A DNA stretch of 17,361 nucleotides, taken from JBKHAJ01 sp964641125 (GTDB lineage: Bacteria; Spirochaetota; Spirochaetia; SPDA01; CAZSGZ01). Below are positions 6,731-13,912 of the stretch, piece by piece. How positions within the stretch are numbered: the stretch's first letter is position 1; every line of letters begins with the position of its first letter. Made by a program: the position numbers and the translations under genes. Location of the stretch: positions 1 to 17,361 of the forward strand of contig CAZXMO010000065.1 in assembly GCA_964641125.1 (NCBI GenBank), written 5' to 3'. The notes beneath the pieces are model-generated. The model saw only the letters and a program-made list of their open reading frames with translations. It did no database searches and was not told where the DNA came from.

Positions 6731-7184
6731 AACCGCCGAGGACGGGTTCTATGAGCTCAACCGAAAGGGCGAATTCTGTTTCCTGGGCGACACGGAAGAG
6801 ATGTTGATCAAGGGTCGAGAGAATGCAGCCGGTTTCTTTCGCAAGGAGAAGGAGATAGAAATCTGTAACTTGCCGATGACCAAAGAATAAGTGAGAAGGA
6901 ATTTCTTCGATCTCAGTCAAATCGATATCCGCCGGAATAAACACATGATTTGACATACCGGTCAAATCGTTGAGCACAGTCAGGGCGGTATGGGGTGAAA
7001 CGGCTTTATCCACTATAGCGGGATTGCTCGAGATTCGCAAAAAAGCGGTTTGAGTAAATGGGCACGTTGCCCAGTTGCCGGGTAGACCAGGAAACCAATT
7101 TTTGACTATATCGTGGTGAAAGTGATTCGGCCAGGTGAGGGCGATAAGAATGTTTACATCGAGAAGGCGGGATTTAGTACCCAT
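6729..7184 (-). CDS. vapC: VapC-type PIN-domain ribonuclease toxin
   Basis: 151 residues covering one PIN domain. The acidic residues are D9 (LLDVNILIAL), D108 (QVTDFYLL) and D126 (STLDQHL). TQTAFLR (44-50) and the RQVTD stretch mark the subgroup modelled as TIGR00028 (M. tuberculosis PIN family), where Gln stands where other VapC proteins have Glu. The expected activity is Mg-dependent cleavage of tRNA or rRNA. The first 11 bases overlap the upstream antitoxin gene, the standard toxin-antitoxin layout. The gene is intact, with no sign of decay. Confidence 0.87.
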   Translation of the reverse strand: MGTKSRLLDVNILIALTWPNHFHHDIVKNWFPGLPGNWATCPFTQTAFLRISSNPAIVDKAVSPHTALTVLNDLTGMSNHVFIPADIDLTEIEEIPSHLFFGHRQVTDFYLLLLAKETGCILSTLDQHLFRVAQETEFALSVELIEPVLGG

Positions 7185-7398
7185 CTTCGTCTTTCTTCAC
7201 ATCTTTGAGGGTGATCGGCCGCGCATCCTCTCCGACGTGGAAAACGGGCAAGTCTTTTTCGTAGACAGGTGTACCGGGTTCCTCCAAACTCCTACGTAGC
7301 AAATCAGAAACAACTTCCCCCATCGACTTGGATGTGGATTGAGCGATGCTTTTGACGGTGTGAAAGATTTTATCGTCTATATTCAGAGTGGTTCTCAT
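7174..7398 (-). CDS. vapB: VapB-type ribbon-helix-helix antitoxin
   Basis: 74 residues from the ATG at 7398, which has GAGG seven bases upstream; an alternative start 18 bases earlier lacks this. The N-terminal ribbon-helix-helix (MRTTLNIDDKIFHTVK..., about 1-45) is typical of VapB/CopG DNA-binding antitoxins. The acidic, proline-rich tail (about 45-74) would wrap the toxin. It should bind the VapC protein and repress its own promoter. Confidence 0.82.
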   Translation of the reverse strand: MRTTLNIDDKIFHTVKSIAQSTSKSMGEVVSDLLRRSLEEPGTPVYEKDLPVFHVGEDARPITLKDVKKDEDGY

Positions 7399-7418
7399 CG
7401 ATCGCCTCTGTATCAACC

Positions 7419-7451
7419 GTATACTATATGATGACTGATGTATAGATGTAT
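7419..7451 (-). promoter_or_regulatory. candidate vapBC promoter/operator
   Basis: The short A+T-rich gap before vapB contains TATAGT (minus strand, 7423-7428) as a possible -10, a GTATAC palindrome (7419-7424), and the direct repeat GATGTAT-A-GATGTAT (7437-7451). The -35 is poor. Auto-regulation by VapB is expected from the family; the exact site is inferred. Confidence 0.35.
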
Positions 7452-7465
7452 TAATGCTGCATCAA

Positions 7466-8272
7466 CTATTCCCGCCGGCTGAACAGCCATGCTGCGGGAA
7501 TGATAAAAAGGATAAATATTCCCGCCATGATAAGGACATTGAATCCGACGGTGTGACGGGTCAGATTCTCGAGCGCCGCCTCGGAAGCGGTGTTCTTGAG
7601 AGTCACCGCCCTTAAGGGATCGACACCGTAGGTAATAGGGTCGATGGTGGAGATTATCCTCATCCAGGTCGGTGTATTGCGCAGGGGAAAGAGAGCCCCG
7701 GACAAGAAGAATAAAGGCAGCATGATGAAGTTCATTATCATCTGAAACCCCTCCATCGACTTCTGCCGCGATGCTATCAGGATCCCCATAGCGGTGATCA
7801 TGGCCGCCAGTAAGAGCATCAGTCCGAGGAGGCTTACAACCTGACCGAAAGTAAGACTAATGCCTAAGATCGGCGAGAGGAGGAGCACCAGGGAACCCTG
7901 CAAGAGGGCGACGGTACTTCCTCCGGCCACCTTCCCTAAGACAACCGCAATGCGGGACACCGGAGCGACCATAACTTCCTTCAAGAATCCGAACTCCCGG
8001 TCCCATACGATGGAAATCGCCGAAAACAGAGCGGTGAACATCACCGACATGGAGAGGATCCCCGGAAAGACGAAGATCCGGAAGTCCAAGTCCCCGCCCC
8101 CTAAGGTCGACATGATCGGAGAAAGCCCTGTTCCGAAAATAAACAGGAAGAGGAGAGGCTGACCGAGGGACCCGATAATCCGCGACTTGTCCCTGATATA
8201 CCGGAGCACATCCCGGTACCAGACGGTGTAGACCCCTTTGAGGTTCTTCTTGAGACGGGTAGTCAATTTCAT
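7466..8272 (-). CDS. ABC-2 type transporter permease (DrrB-like)
   Basis: 268 residues with about six membrane helices in the ABC2_membrane pattern. A cytosolic N-terminus with WYRDVLRYIRDKSR (18-31) is followed by helix 1. The family motif DREFGFLKEVMVAPVSR lies at 91-107, FFLSGALFPLRN at 188-199, and a last helix at about 245-264. Its ATG shares one base with the stop of the ATPase gene (TGATG), so the two are translationally coupled. It is the membrane half of an exporter; the substrate (drug, lipid or polysaccharide) cannot be told. Confidence 0.9.
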   Translation of the reverse strand: MKLTTRLKKNLKGVYTVWYRDVLRYIRDKSRIIGSLGQPLLFLFIFGTGLSPIMSTLGGGDLDFRIFVFPGILSMSVMFTALFSAISIVWDREFGFLKEVMVAPVSRIAVVLGKVAGGSTVALLQGSLVLLLSPILGISLTFGQVVSLLGLMLLLAAMITAMGILIASRQKSMEGFQMIMNFIMLPLFFLSGALFPLRNTPTWMRIISTIDPITYGVDPLRAVTLKNTASEAALENLTRHTVGFNVLIMAGIFILFIIPAAWLFSRRE

Positions 8273-9273
8273 CAGTTCCGCCCTCTCAATGCCATACTCT
8301 GCCGCATGTCTTCCTTCACCTGATTTCCTTCAGCCTCTCGTATTGCCCGGCCGGTCCTCCGGATAAAAACATCCTCCAGGGTCGGCCGCCGGACCCCCAC
8401 GTTTGTTACCGCGATAGGGGGGTCCGCCTTTGCGAGGGTATCGATGATCTTCGGTACAAAGTTGCCTCCCTGCTTGGTCTCGATAACCACGTTTCCCGAA
8501 TCGTTTTTCCGGGGCTGCACATCGTAATTCCCGCGCAATATTTCCATGGTCCTGTCGGAATCCCAGGTTTCTACGGTCACCAGATCGCCTCCGATATCTT
8601 CCCTGAGGTTCTCAGGGGTATCCAGGGCCACGATCTTGCCGTTATCGATGATGGCGATCCGGTCGCAGTTTTCCGCCTCTTCTATATAGTGGGTGGTCAT
8701 GAGGAGGGTGGTCCCCTCCTGATTCCGGAGACTCCTAAGATAATCCCAGATGTGCCTTCGGGTCTGGGGATCGAGGCCTAAAGTCGGCTCATCGAGAAAA
8801 AAGACCTCCGGATGATGAAGAAGTCCCCTTGCTATCTCCAGGCGGCGCTTCATCCCCCCGGAGTAGGTGCGGACCCGGGTGTCCGCTTTATCGGCGAGGT
8901 CGACCATATCGAGGAGTTCCGCCGACCGCTTTTTAAAGGTTGTCTTGTCGATATCGTAGAGCCGGGCATGGAAATGCAGATTCTCTCTTCCCGTCAAGCG
9001 GTCGTCGAGACTGCTCTCCTGAAAGACGAGGCCGATATGCTGTCTTACTTCGTGGGGTTCCTTGGCGACATCGAAGCCCGCCACCGTGGCATGCCCATCG
9101 GTGGTTCTGATCAGGGTGCAGAGCATCCGGATAGTGGTGGTCTTGCCCGCCCCGTTGGGACCTAAGAATCCGAATATCTCCCCCCTCTCCACCTGGAAAC
9201 TGATAGCGTCGACGGCGGTAAACTTTCCGAATCTCCGGGTGAGATCACGAATATCTATGATAGGTTCCGGCAT
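8272..9273 (-). CDS. ABC exporter ATP-binding protein (DrrA/CcmA type)
   Basis: 333 residues from the ATG at 9273, chosen because GGGAGG stands eight bases upstream; an in-frame start 18 bases earlier is less likely. Walker A (GPNGAGKT) spans 38-46, the Q-loop Gln is 85, the signature YSGGM is 137-141, Walker B VFFLDEP is at 157-163, and the switch His is 195. The C-terminal 100 residues match the DUF4162-type tail of daunorubicin-resistance ATPases (LEDVFIRRTGR near 310-320). It powers the permease encoded next. No regulator or substrate gene is adjacent. Confidence 0.93.
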   Translation of the reverse strand: MPEPIIDIRDLTRRFGKFTAVDAISFQVERGEIFGFLGPNGAGKTTTIRMLCTLIRTTDGHATVAGFDVAKEPHEVRQHIGLVFQESSLDDRLTGRENLHFHARLYDIDKTTFKKRSAELLDMVDLADKADTRVRTYSGGMKRRLEIARGLLHHPEVFFLDEPTLGLDPQTRRHIWDYLRSLRNQEGTTLLMTTHYIEEAENCDRIAIIDNGKIVALDTPENLREDIGGDLVTVETWDSDRTMEILRGNYDVQPRKNDSGNVVIETKQGGNFVPKIIDTLAKADPPIAVTNVGVRRPTLEDVFIRRTGRAIREAEGNQVKEDMRQSMALRGRN

Positions 9274-9329
9274 GTAAAATCCTCCCTTCAAACGATACTA
9301 AAGTTACCTCCCGGAGGCAAAAGAAAAAA

Positions 9330-9358
9330 TTGGAACATAAAACCTCTCTGTATATACT
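9330..9358 (+). promoter_or_regulatory. promoter of the DinB-like/ADP-ribosylglycohydrolase operon
   Basis: TTGGAA (9330-9335), 17 bp, TATACT (9353-9358). The start point would be near 9365, at the Shine-Dalgarno AGGAGG (9365-9370), so the leader is only about ten bases. Confidence 0.7.
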
Positions 9359-9374
9359 GTCTTTAGGAGGCAGT

Positions 9375-9872
9375 ATGAAATCGGACGATATTCTTAGGAA
9401 TGAGCTTGCCGCACTCCTCGGATCGAGCAAGGCCCATGACGGATTCGACGCGAAAGTCGCCCGTTTTCCGGTTGAGCATATCAACTCGGTCGTCGAGGGA
9501 GTCGTCAGGCCGGGAGATATCCCCATGTCCCCCTACGCGCTCCTCGAGCATATGCGGATCGCCCAGTGGGATATCGTCGAGTTTATCCGTAACCCGGACC
9601 ATGTCAGTCCGTCCTATCCGGAAGGGTTATGGCCCGATCCGGGAGTCCGGGCCGACGCCGGGCTCTGGAAGAAAACCCTCGACGAGTTCAAAGCTGATCT
9701 GGATGTTTTGGTCTCGATTGTAGAGGACCCGGATACCGATCTCTTCGCCCCCATTCCCCACGCCCGGGATTACACCGTTTTTCGGGAAGTCCTGACTCTA
9801 GCCGATCACAATTCCTATCACATCGGGCAGTTCGGAATCTTCGGAGATTATTTCAGTCGAGGCGGGGCGTAG
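9375..9872 (+). CDS. DinB-fold (DinB_2) putative metal-dependent protein
   Basis: 165 residues from the ATG at 9375, which follows AGGAGG by four bases; a longer start would lie upstream of the proposed transcription start. The helical DinB-like bundle has the usual three histidines at H59 (LLEHMRIAQWD), H145 and H149 (DHNSYHIGQFG). In the family this triad binds Ni or Zn and supports thiol-transferase or hydrolase chemistry (bacillithiol transferases, YfiT). The actual substrate here is unknown. The stop lies 11 bases before the ADP-ribosylglycohydrolase start, so the two form an operon. Confidence 0.85.
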   Translation: MKSDDILRNELAALLGSSKAHDGFDAKVARFPVEHINSVVEGVVRPGDIPMSPYALLEHMRIAQWDIVEFIRNPDHVSPSYPEGLWPDPGVRADAGLWKKTLDEFKADLDVLVSIVEDPDTDLFAPIPHARDYTVFREVLTLADHNSYHIGQFGIFGDYFSRGGA

Positions 9873-9883
9873 AGGAGCGCACT

Positions 9884-10657
9884 ATGATAGGGGCGATTGC
9901 GGGAGACATTATCGGGTCCGTCTACGAGGCGCGTCCGATCAAGACAAAAGATTTTCCCCTCTTCCAGAATAGGTCGAGGTTCACCGACGATTCGGTCCTC
10001 ACCGTCGCCGTGGCGAAGGCGATTTTAGAGAAATCAGGCTACGAAGAAACGGTCCAAGATATGGGAAGACGGTATCCCCACGCCGGATACGGGGGATCGT
10101 TTATGCGGTGGCTTATGTCGGAACACCCCCGCCCCTACAACAGCTGGGGAAACGGGGCGGCCATGAGGGTAAGCCCGGTGGGGTTCGCCTTCGACGACGA
10201 GAAGATAGTACTCGCCGAGGCGGAAAAAACCGCGGAGATAACCCACAATCATCCCGAGGGGATCAAAGGCGCACAGGCGACGGCCCTGGCCGTTTTTCTC
10301 GCACGGACGGGGACAGGGAAAAACGATATACGGATGCGGATATCCCGCGAATTCGGTTACGACCTCGACCGCACCGTAGACGACATCCGGCCCGGCTATT
10401 CCTTCGACGTTTCCTGTCAGGGAACCGTCCCCGAGGCGGTCGTCGCCTTTCTCGATTCCGACTCCTGGGAGGATGCCGTCCGCAACGCGGTCTCCTTGGG
10501 CGGCGACAGCGATACCCTCGCCTGCATTACCGGAGGAATTGCCGAGGCCTTCTACGGCGGAGTTCCGAAAGAGATAGAGCGGGAAGCCTACGCTAGGCTG
10601 CCGGAAGATCTTAAATCGATCACCGAAGAATTCCTGAAAAAATATCCCCGCTCCTGA
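9884..10657 (+). CDS. ADP-ribosylglycohydrolase family protein (DraG/ARH-like)
   Basis: 257 residues, a compact member of PF03747. The two metal-binding clusters are FTDDSV (T34, D35, D36) and GGDSDTLA (D208, D210, T211), matching the di-Mg site of DraG and ARH3. GNGAAMRVSPVG (89-100) and the HNHPEG stretch (121-126) are also typical. It should remove ADP-ribose from a modified protein, nucleic acid or small molecule. GAGGAG precedes the ATG. It follows the DinB-like gene at 11 bases. No ADP-ribosyltransferase or dinitrogenase gene is nearby, so the target is unknown. Its stop lies 10 bases from the convergent phosphatase stop, with no hairpin between. Confidence 0.92.
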   Translation: MIGAIAGDIIGSVYEARPIKTKDFPLFQNRSRFTDDSVLTVAVAKAILEKSGYEETVQDMGRRYPHAGYGGSFMRWLMSEHPRPYNSWGNGAAMRVSPVGFAFDDEKIVLAEAEKTAEITHNHPEGIKGAQATALAVFLARTGTGKNDIRMRISREFGYDLDRTVDDIRPGYSFDVSCQGTVPEAVVAFLDSDSWEDAVRNAVSLGGDSDTLACITGGIAEAFYGGVPKEIEREAYARLPEDLKSITEEFLKKYPRS

Positions 10658-10667
10658 CGAGATACGA

Positions 10668-11447
10668 TCACAGAAAAACCGAGGCGGCTTCGAACTCCTC
10701 CCGGGTGTGCGGCGGGTCATCGGGATCGATGATCAGGACGAAGGGGTCTCCTCCGTAGACGTCGGTGGAGTTAAGAGTTACGATCCGATCGTTCTGCTCA
10801 CATACCGGGCCGTGGACCGCCTTCCGGGGTTCGTGGCTCCGGATAATATGCCGGACCCCGAGCTTCTCGAGGGTATACCCGGTAACATCCGGCCCGAACT
10901 CGGTGCCAATGCCCCGTTTGTTAGGCCGCTCCCCGTCGGTCATCGAAGGATCACTCCATAAGAGGGCTTGACGGATGCTGGTGGCCGGTTCCATCAGGTC
11001 CTCCCCGCCGTCGATCCCCGAAGTAATTCCCCCGTGGACGAAGAGGGCGTATCCCGGAAGGACGGCCGAGAGATAGAGCTTATCGGTGAAGTTCTTGTAC
11101 CGGGGAAAGTAGGTTTGCCAGTTCCCCCGTTTTTCCGCCGCTTCCCGGGGTAGGTCAGCGGGCTGGAAGGTTGGGCTCCCGTCGGGGAGGTACTCCTCGT
11201 GGTTTCCTTTGAGGGCGATTACACTCTCCGGCCGGCTGTCGATAAGCTTGTCGATAGTTTCTACAACCTCGACTCCCTCATCGCCCCGGTCGGCATAGTC
11301 ACCTAGGAATATCACCAGGTCGTCATCATCCGCTCGATCGAGCCCGGCCCGGAGGACATTTAGATTTCCGTGAATATCTCCGAACACGAAAATCCGGCCG
11401 GGAAGATCGGCGTTGATTTCCGCGAGTTTGAGTCTCGGTGTAAACAT
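10668..11447 (-). CDS. PPP-family serine/threonine phosphatase, eukaryotic-like
   Basis: 259 residues. All PPP metal motifs are present: GDIHG (23-27), GDYADRG (49-55), GNHE (81-84), HGG (138-140) and SHE (204-206). Beyond these it carries LLWSDP (162-167), RGIGTEFG (178-185) and a C-terminal VTLNSTDVYGG that lines up with VTLFSAPNYCG of PP1/PP2A. These positions are usually seen in eukaryotic-type PPP enzymes rather than in Ap4A hydrolases. No signal peptide is seen, so it is cytosolic. CCGGAG lies six bases before the ATG. No kinase is adjacent in the window. Family is firm; protein phosphatase rather than nucleotide hydrolase activity is inferred. Confidence 0.88.
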   Translation of the reverse strand: MFTPRLKLAEINADLPGRIFVFGDIHGNLNVLRAGLDRADDDDLVIFLGDYADRGDEGVEVVETIDKLIDSRPESVIALKGNHEEYLPDGSPTFQPADLPREAAEKRGNWQTYFPRYKNFTDKLYLSAVLPGYALFVHGGITSGIDGGEDLMEPATSIRQALLWSDPSMTDGERPNKRGIGTEFGPDVTGYTLEKLGVRHIIRSHEPRKAVHGPVCEQNDRIVTLNSTDVYGGDPFVLIIDPDDPPHTREEFEAASVFL

Positions 11448-11464
11448 AAGCGGCTCCGGAAACT

Positions 11465-11492
11465 AATATACTGATAATGCGGGATAAGGCAA
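11465..11492 (-). promoter_or_regulatory. promoter of the PPP phosphatase gene
   Basis: Minus strand TTGCCT (11487-11492), 16 bp, TATATT (11465-11470). It fills the 47-bp gap behind the flavodoxin-like gene, so the phosphatase is likely its own transcription unit. Confidence 0.45.
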
Positions 11493-11494
11493 AA

Positions 11495-12139
11495 TTACCC
11501 TTTGAGCTTTTTCGCCATCATCCTCTTCGAAAACTCACTGTCTTTCATAAAGAGCATGACCCGCTTCGGGATGAAGGGACGGATGTAGAGGTCTTCCCCC
11601 CGGTACGGCCCGTCGTTGTCGAGGTCGTCGATAAAGGCCCTGTAGACTAAAAGCAGTCTGCGATTGATAAGGGGAACCCCGGCCAGCATGGCGGTGACCA
11701 ACCCGCCTCCGAAGGCGGCGCCGAAACGATAGCTGAAGCCGTTGCGCCGTGCGAAATGCCTCATCACACGAAAAGCTTCCCGGTTAACTTCGGGGTCGTG
11801 ATATCCCGAGTTGACGATCGCGTACAGCCGGGGATGCTCCGTTTTTACTGCGGCGGCCGGAACTCCTTTGCCGTACTGCGAAGCGTATTCTTCGAAGAAC
11901 TGGGTCAGATTGGCCGGTAACGAGTAAGCGTAGAGGGGGAAGGAGATGACCGCCGTATCACACTGATCAAGGGATTCGAGCATATGCTTAGGCACTTTCT
12001 TTCCCGCCCTCGCGGGTGCGGTGATCATCTCGATGTCGTACTTATTCGCGGGAAGCCCCAGGGCGATTCCGGAAAGGAATTTGAGGGATGTCGCAACCTT
12101 TCCCCGGGGACTTCCGTTTATGAGAAGAATGCGCTTCAT
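11495..12139 (-). CDS. flavodoxin-fold NAD(P)H-dependent oxidoreductase family protein
   Basis: 214 residues. The N-terminal MKRILLINGSPRGKVATS is the phosphate-binding loop of FMN-binding flavodoxin/NADPH-FMN reductase proteins. AVISFPLYAYSLPANLTQFFE (64-84) is the typical second flavin loop. Unlike its two neighbours it has no CxxCxxC cluster. The ATG overlaps the stop of the upstream iron-sulfur flavoprotein gene by four bases (ATGA), so both come from one message. It may receive electrons from that partner; the substrate is unknown. Confidence 0.82.
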   Translation of the reverse strand: MKRILLINGSPRGKVATSLKFLSGIALGLPANKYDIEMITAPARAGKKVPKHMLESLDQCDTAVISFPLYAYSLPANLTQFFEEYASQYGKGVPAAAVKTEHPRLYAIVNSGYHDPEVNREAFRVMRHFARRNGFSYRFGAAFGGGLVTAMLAGVPLINRRLLLVYRAFIDDLDNDGPYRGEDLYIRPFIPKRVMLFMKDSEFSKRMMAKKLKG

Positions 12140-12687
12140 GGTAAAGTCCCCCTTCCGGCGAATTCGAGGATCCGAACAGCTAAAACCGAGTTCTCCTCCT
12201 TCGAAGCGGTGGTCCCGGCGTCGAAGGGGATTCCCGCGAGCTCGGGATGGACGATGTCCGCCCGGCCACGGTGAAGGAGGGTGATATCCAGGAATGTAGA
12301 CCGTTCCTCGGCGGTGGCATCTTTACTGTATCCGACGACGAACTGAGAGATGTACCCGTCGCCGTAGAGTTTGCACCCGAGACCCTTGTCGATGAGGGAT
12401 TTTATAGTCGATCCCATCGTACCGAATCGAAGGGGGCTCAAGAAGACGAGGAGTCCGGCTCCGCGGACCCTCTCCTCGAGCTCGGGCATACGGTCCCTCA
12501 TACGGCAGCGGCCGTTACCGGTATGCCAGCACCACAGGCACCCCACGCAGTAGGCAACGTCCCCGGGGGCTATGTCGATTATATCGAGGGAGCCCCCGGC
12601 GGTTTTAAGCACTGAGTCCACCTTTATGAGGAGATCCTCGGAGAGTGAGCTCGTTTCGGCTGGATTTCTCAGACACGCGACGACCAT
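12136..12687 (-). CDS. iron-sulfur flavoprotein-like oxidoreductase (leaderless)
   Basis: 183 residues of NADPH-FMN reductase-like fold. Cysteines 47, 50, 53 and 61 give CX2CX2CX7C, within the CX2CX2CX4-7C pattern that ligates the 4Fe-4S cluster of the Methanosarcina iron-sulfur flavoprotein. LRFGTMGSTIKSLIDKG (86-102) is the flavin loop region. The first beta strand begins at residue 1, so the start is well fixed, yet there is no Shine-Dalgarno and the -10 box ends six bases before the ATG. Known relatives reduce oxygen or peroxide, or carry electrons; the role here is inferred. Confidence 0.82.
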   Translation of the reverse strand: MVVACLRNPAETSSLSEDLLIKVDSVLKTAGGSLDIIDIAPGDVAYCVGCLWCWHTGNGRCRMRDRMPELEERVRGAGLLVFLSPLRFGTMGSTIKSLIDKGLGCKLYGDGYISQFVVGYSKDATAEERSTFLDITLLHRGRADIVHPELAGIPFDAGTTASKEENSVLAVRILEFAGRGTLP

Positions 12688-12693
12688 ATACGC

Positions 12694-12727
12694 AGTATAC
12701 CATAAAGGCAGGTTTATTCGAAAACCT
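12694..12727 (-). promoter_or_regulatory. leaderless promoter and overlapping inverted repeat of the flavoprotein pair
   Basis: Minus strand TTCGAA (12717-12722), 17 bp, TATACT (12694-12699). The start point seven bases on is the A of the ATG at 12687. AGGTTT-N6-AAACCT (12710-12727) covers the -35 and could be a repressor site. The rest of the 145-bp divergent region holds one more small inverted repeat (ACCGT-N5-ACGGT, 12761-12775). Confidence 0.5.
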
Positions 12728-12832
12728 CATGATTTTTTAACTGAATATGTTCTTAATTATACCGTTTGAGACGGTGCATATCGGGGTACCTCGTCACTTA
12801 CCGTGCGGGACCCTTTCTGATAGGATAGGCCT

Positions 12833-13799
12833 ATGAAAATAACCGCAGTTGTGGGGGCCCGGAAAAACGGGAACACCGAAGAGATCGTCCGGTTCTTCGC
12901 CCGGGCCCTCGAAGAAAAGCTCGAAGAAAAGNNNNNNNNNNNNNNNNNNNNNNNNNNNNNNNNNNNNNNNNNNNNNNNNNNNNNNNNNNNNNNNNNNNNN
13001 NNNNNNNNNNNNNNNNNNNNNNNNNNNNNNNCTCGAAGAAAAGCTCGAAGAAAAGACGGAAGCCGAAGTCGAAATACTCAATCTCTACGATTATCCGGTC
13101 CCCCTGTGCACCGGGTGCCACTCCTGCATCCTGCGGGGGGAGGAGAGCTGTCCCCACCGCGGCGCGGTAAGGCCCATCGAAGAAAAACTGACCGCCTCGG
13201 ACGGACTTATCCTCGCGAGTCCCGGCTACATGTTCAGCGTCACCGCCGTCATGAAGAACTTCCTCGATCACTCGGCCTACAACTGTCACCGGCCGAAGTA
13301 CTTCGGAAAACCGGCGTTTATCCTGTCGGCCTGCACGAAGTGGCAGGAGAAGGGGGTGTTTATTCCCCTTGAAACCTGGGCTTCCGGCGCCGGGTTCACC
13401 GTCGCCGGGAAGGCGTACACCGATCTCATGCCCTTTCCCCAAGTGGAATCGGACCTCGAAAAGAAGCGTCTCCACTTAAAACGGGCAGCGAACACCTTCG
13501 CAACAGCTCTGCGCGGGCAGAAGGCGCCGATGAAGCCCGGGTTCGGCGATTACATGATCTTCAACGCCTTCAGCATGATCGCCCGTATGATGCCGAACAT
13601 CTTTTCCGCCGATTACGCCTACTTTACCAAACTCGGGGCCTACGAGGGGGGCGACTGGTACCGTCCCGCCCGTCCCCGGATTTTTCTCCGTGCGATTTCC
13701 CGCCTCTTAGCGGGGCGCATCGAAAAAGCCCTCGGAAAGATGATCGACAGGGAGCGCCTCGCGGAGGGGAAAAAGCTGTATAAGAATAAGCTTATTTGA
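12833..13799 (+). CDS. iron-sulfur flavoprotein-like oxidoreductase, interrupted by a 100-N assembly gap
   Basis: The N-terminus (12833-12931, 33 codons) and the rest (13032-13799) belong to one gene. The two parts are in different frames only because the gap is written as exactly 100 N, the usual placeholder for unknown length. Both sides end on codon boundaries within the same 12-base repeat (CTCGAAGAAAAG, Leu-Glu-Glu-Lys). If the flanking 24 bases are the same sequence, the protein is 280 residues with a first helix of normal length. The N-terminus MKITAVVGARKNGNTEE binds flavin phosphate; C51, C54, C57 and C65 (collapsed numbering) form CX2CX2CX7C, the same spacing as the divergent neighbour. 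The C-terminal half (about 190-280) is longer than in simple members. Biochemical role unknown. Confidence 0.85.
12908..13055 (+). repeat. 12-bp tandem repeat flanking a 100-N gap
   Basis: CTCGAAGAAAAG occurs twice directly before the N run (12908-12931) and twice directly after it (13032-13055). Identical 24-base ends on both sides point to an unresolved short tandem repeat or to overlapping contig ends that were not merged. The real copy number cannot be read here. Confidence 0.9.
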
Positions 13800-13912
13800 T
13801 TCTTAGAGAGTATTAATGAGGACCAATCTTAATTTAGATGATAATATTGCCTCAACGTTTAAGGAAAAAACTGCAGGGAAATGTAATACCTTGTCTCAAC
13901 CCGGAGAACCGC
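13800..13912. other. gap between convergent genes, no clear element
   Basis: A 113-bp A+T-rich stretch separates two convergent genes. I looked for a stem-loop followed by T on both strands and did not find a convincing terminator, nor any remnant of a kinase domain that would continue the REC-GAF-PAS protein. Confidence 0.5.

Noticed and set aside
6729..7465. VapBC region as part of a larger defence or mobile island
   Set aside because: Only the two toxin-antitoxin genes are present, with no integrase, transposase, tRNA or direct repeats at the edges; the flanks are ordinary regulator and transporter genes.
10034..10720. 228-codon minus-strand frame opposite the ADP-ribosylglycohydrolase gene
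   Set aside because: The plus-strand gene has complete catalytic motifs; the antisense frame shows none and would overlap the phosphatase gene end.
12908..13055. Possible CRISPR or large tandem array hidden by the N gap
   Set aside because: The flanking 12-base units are directly adjacent without spacers and encode Leu-Glu-Glu-Lys in frame, which fits a short coding repeat.
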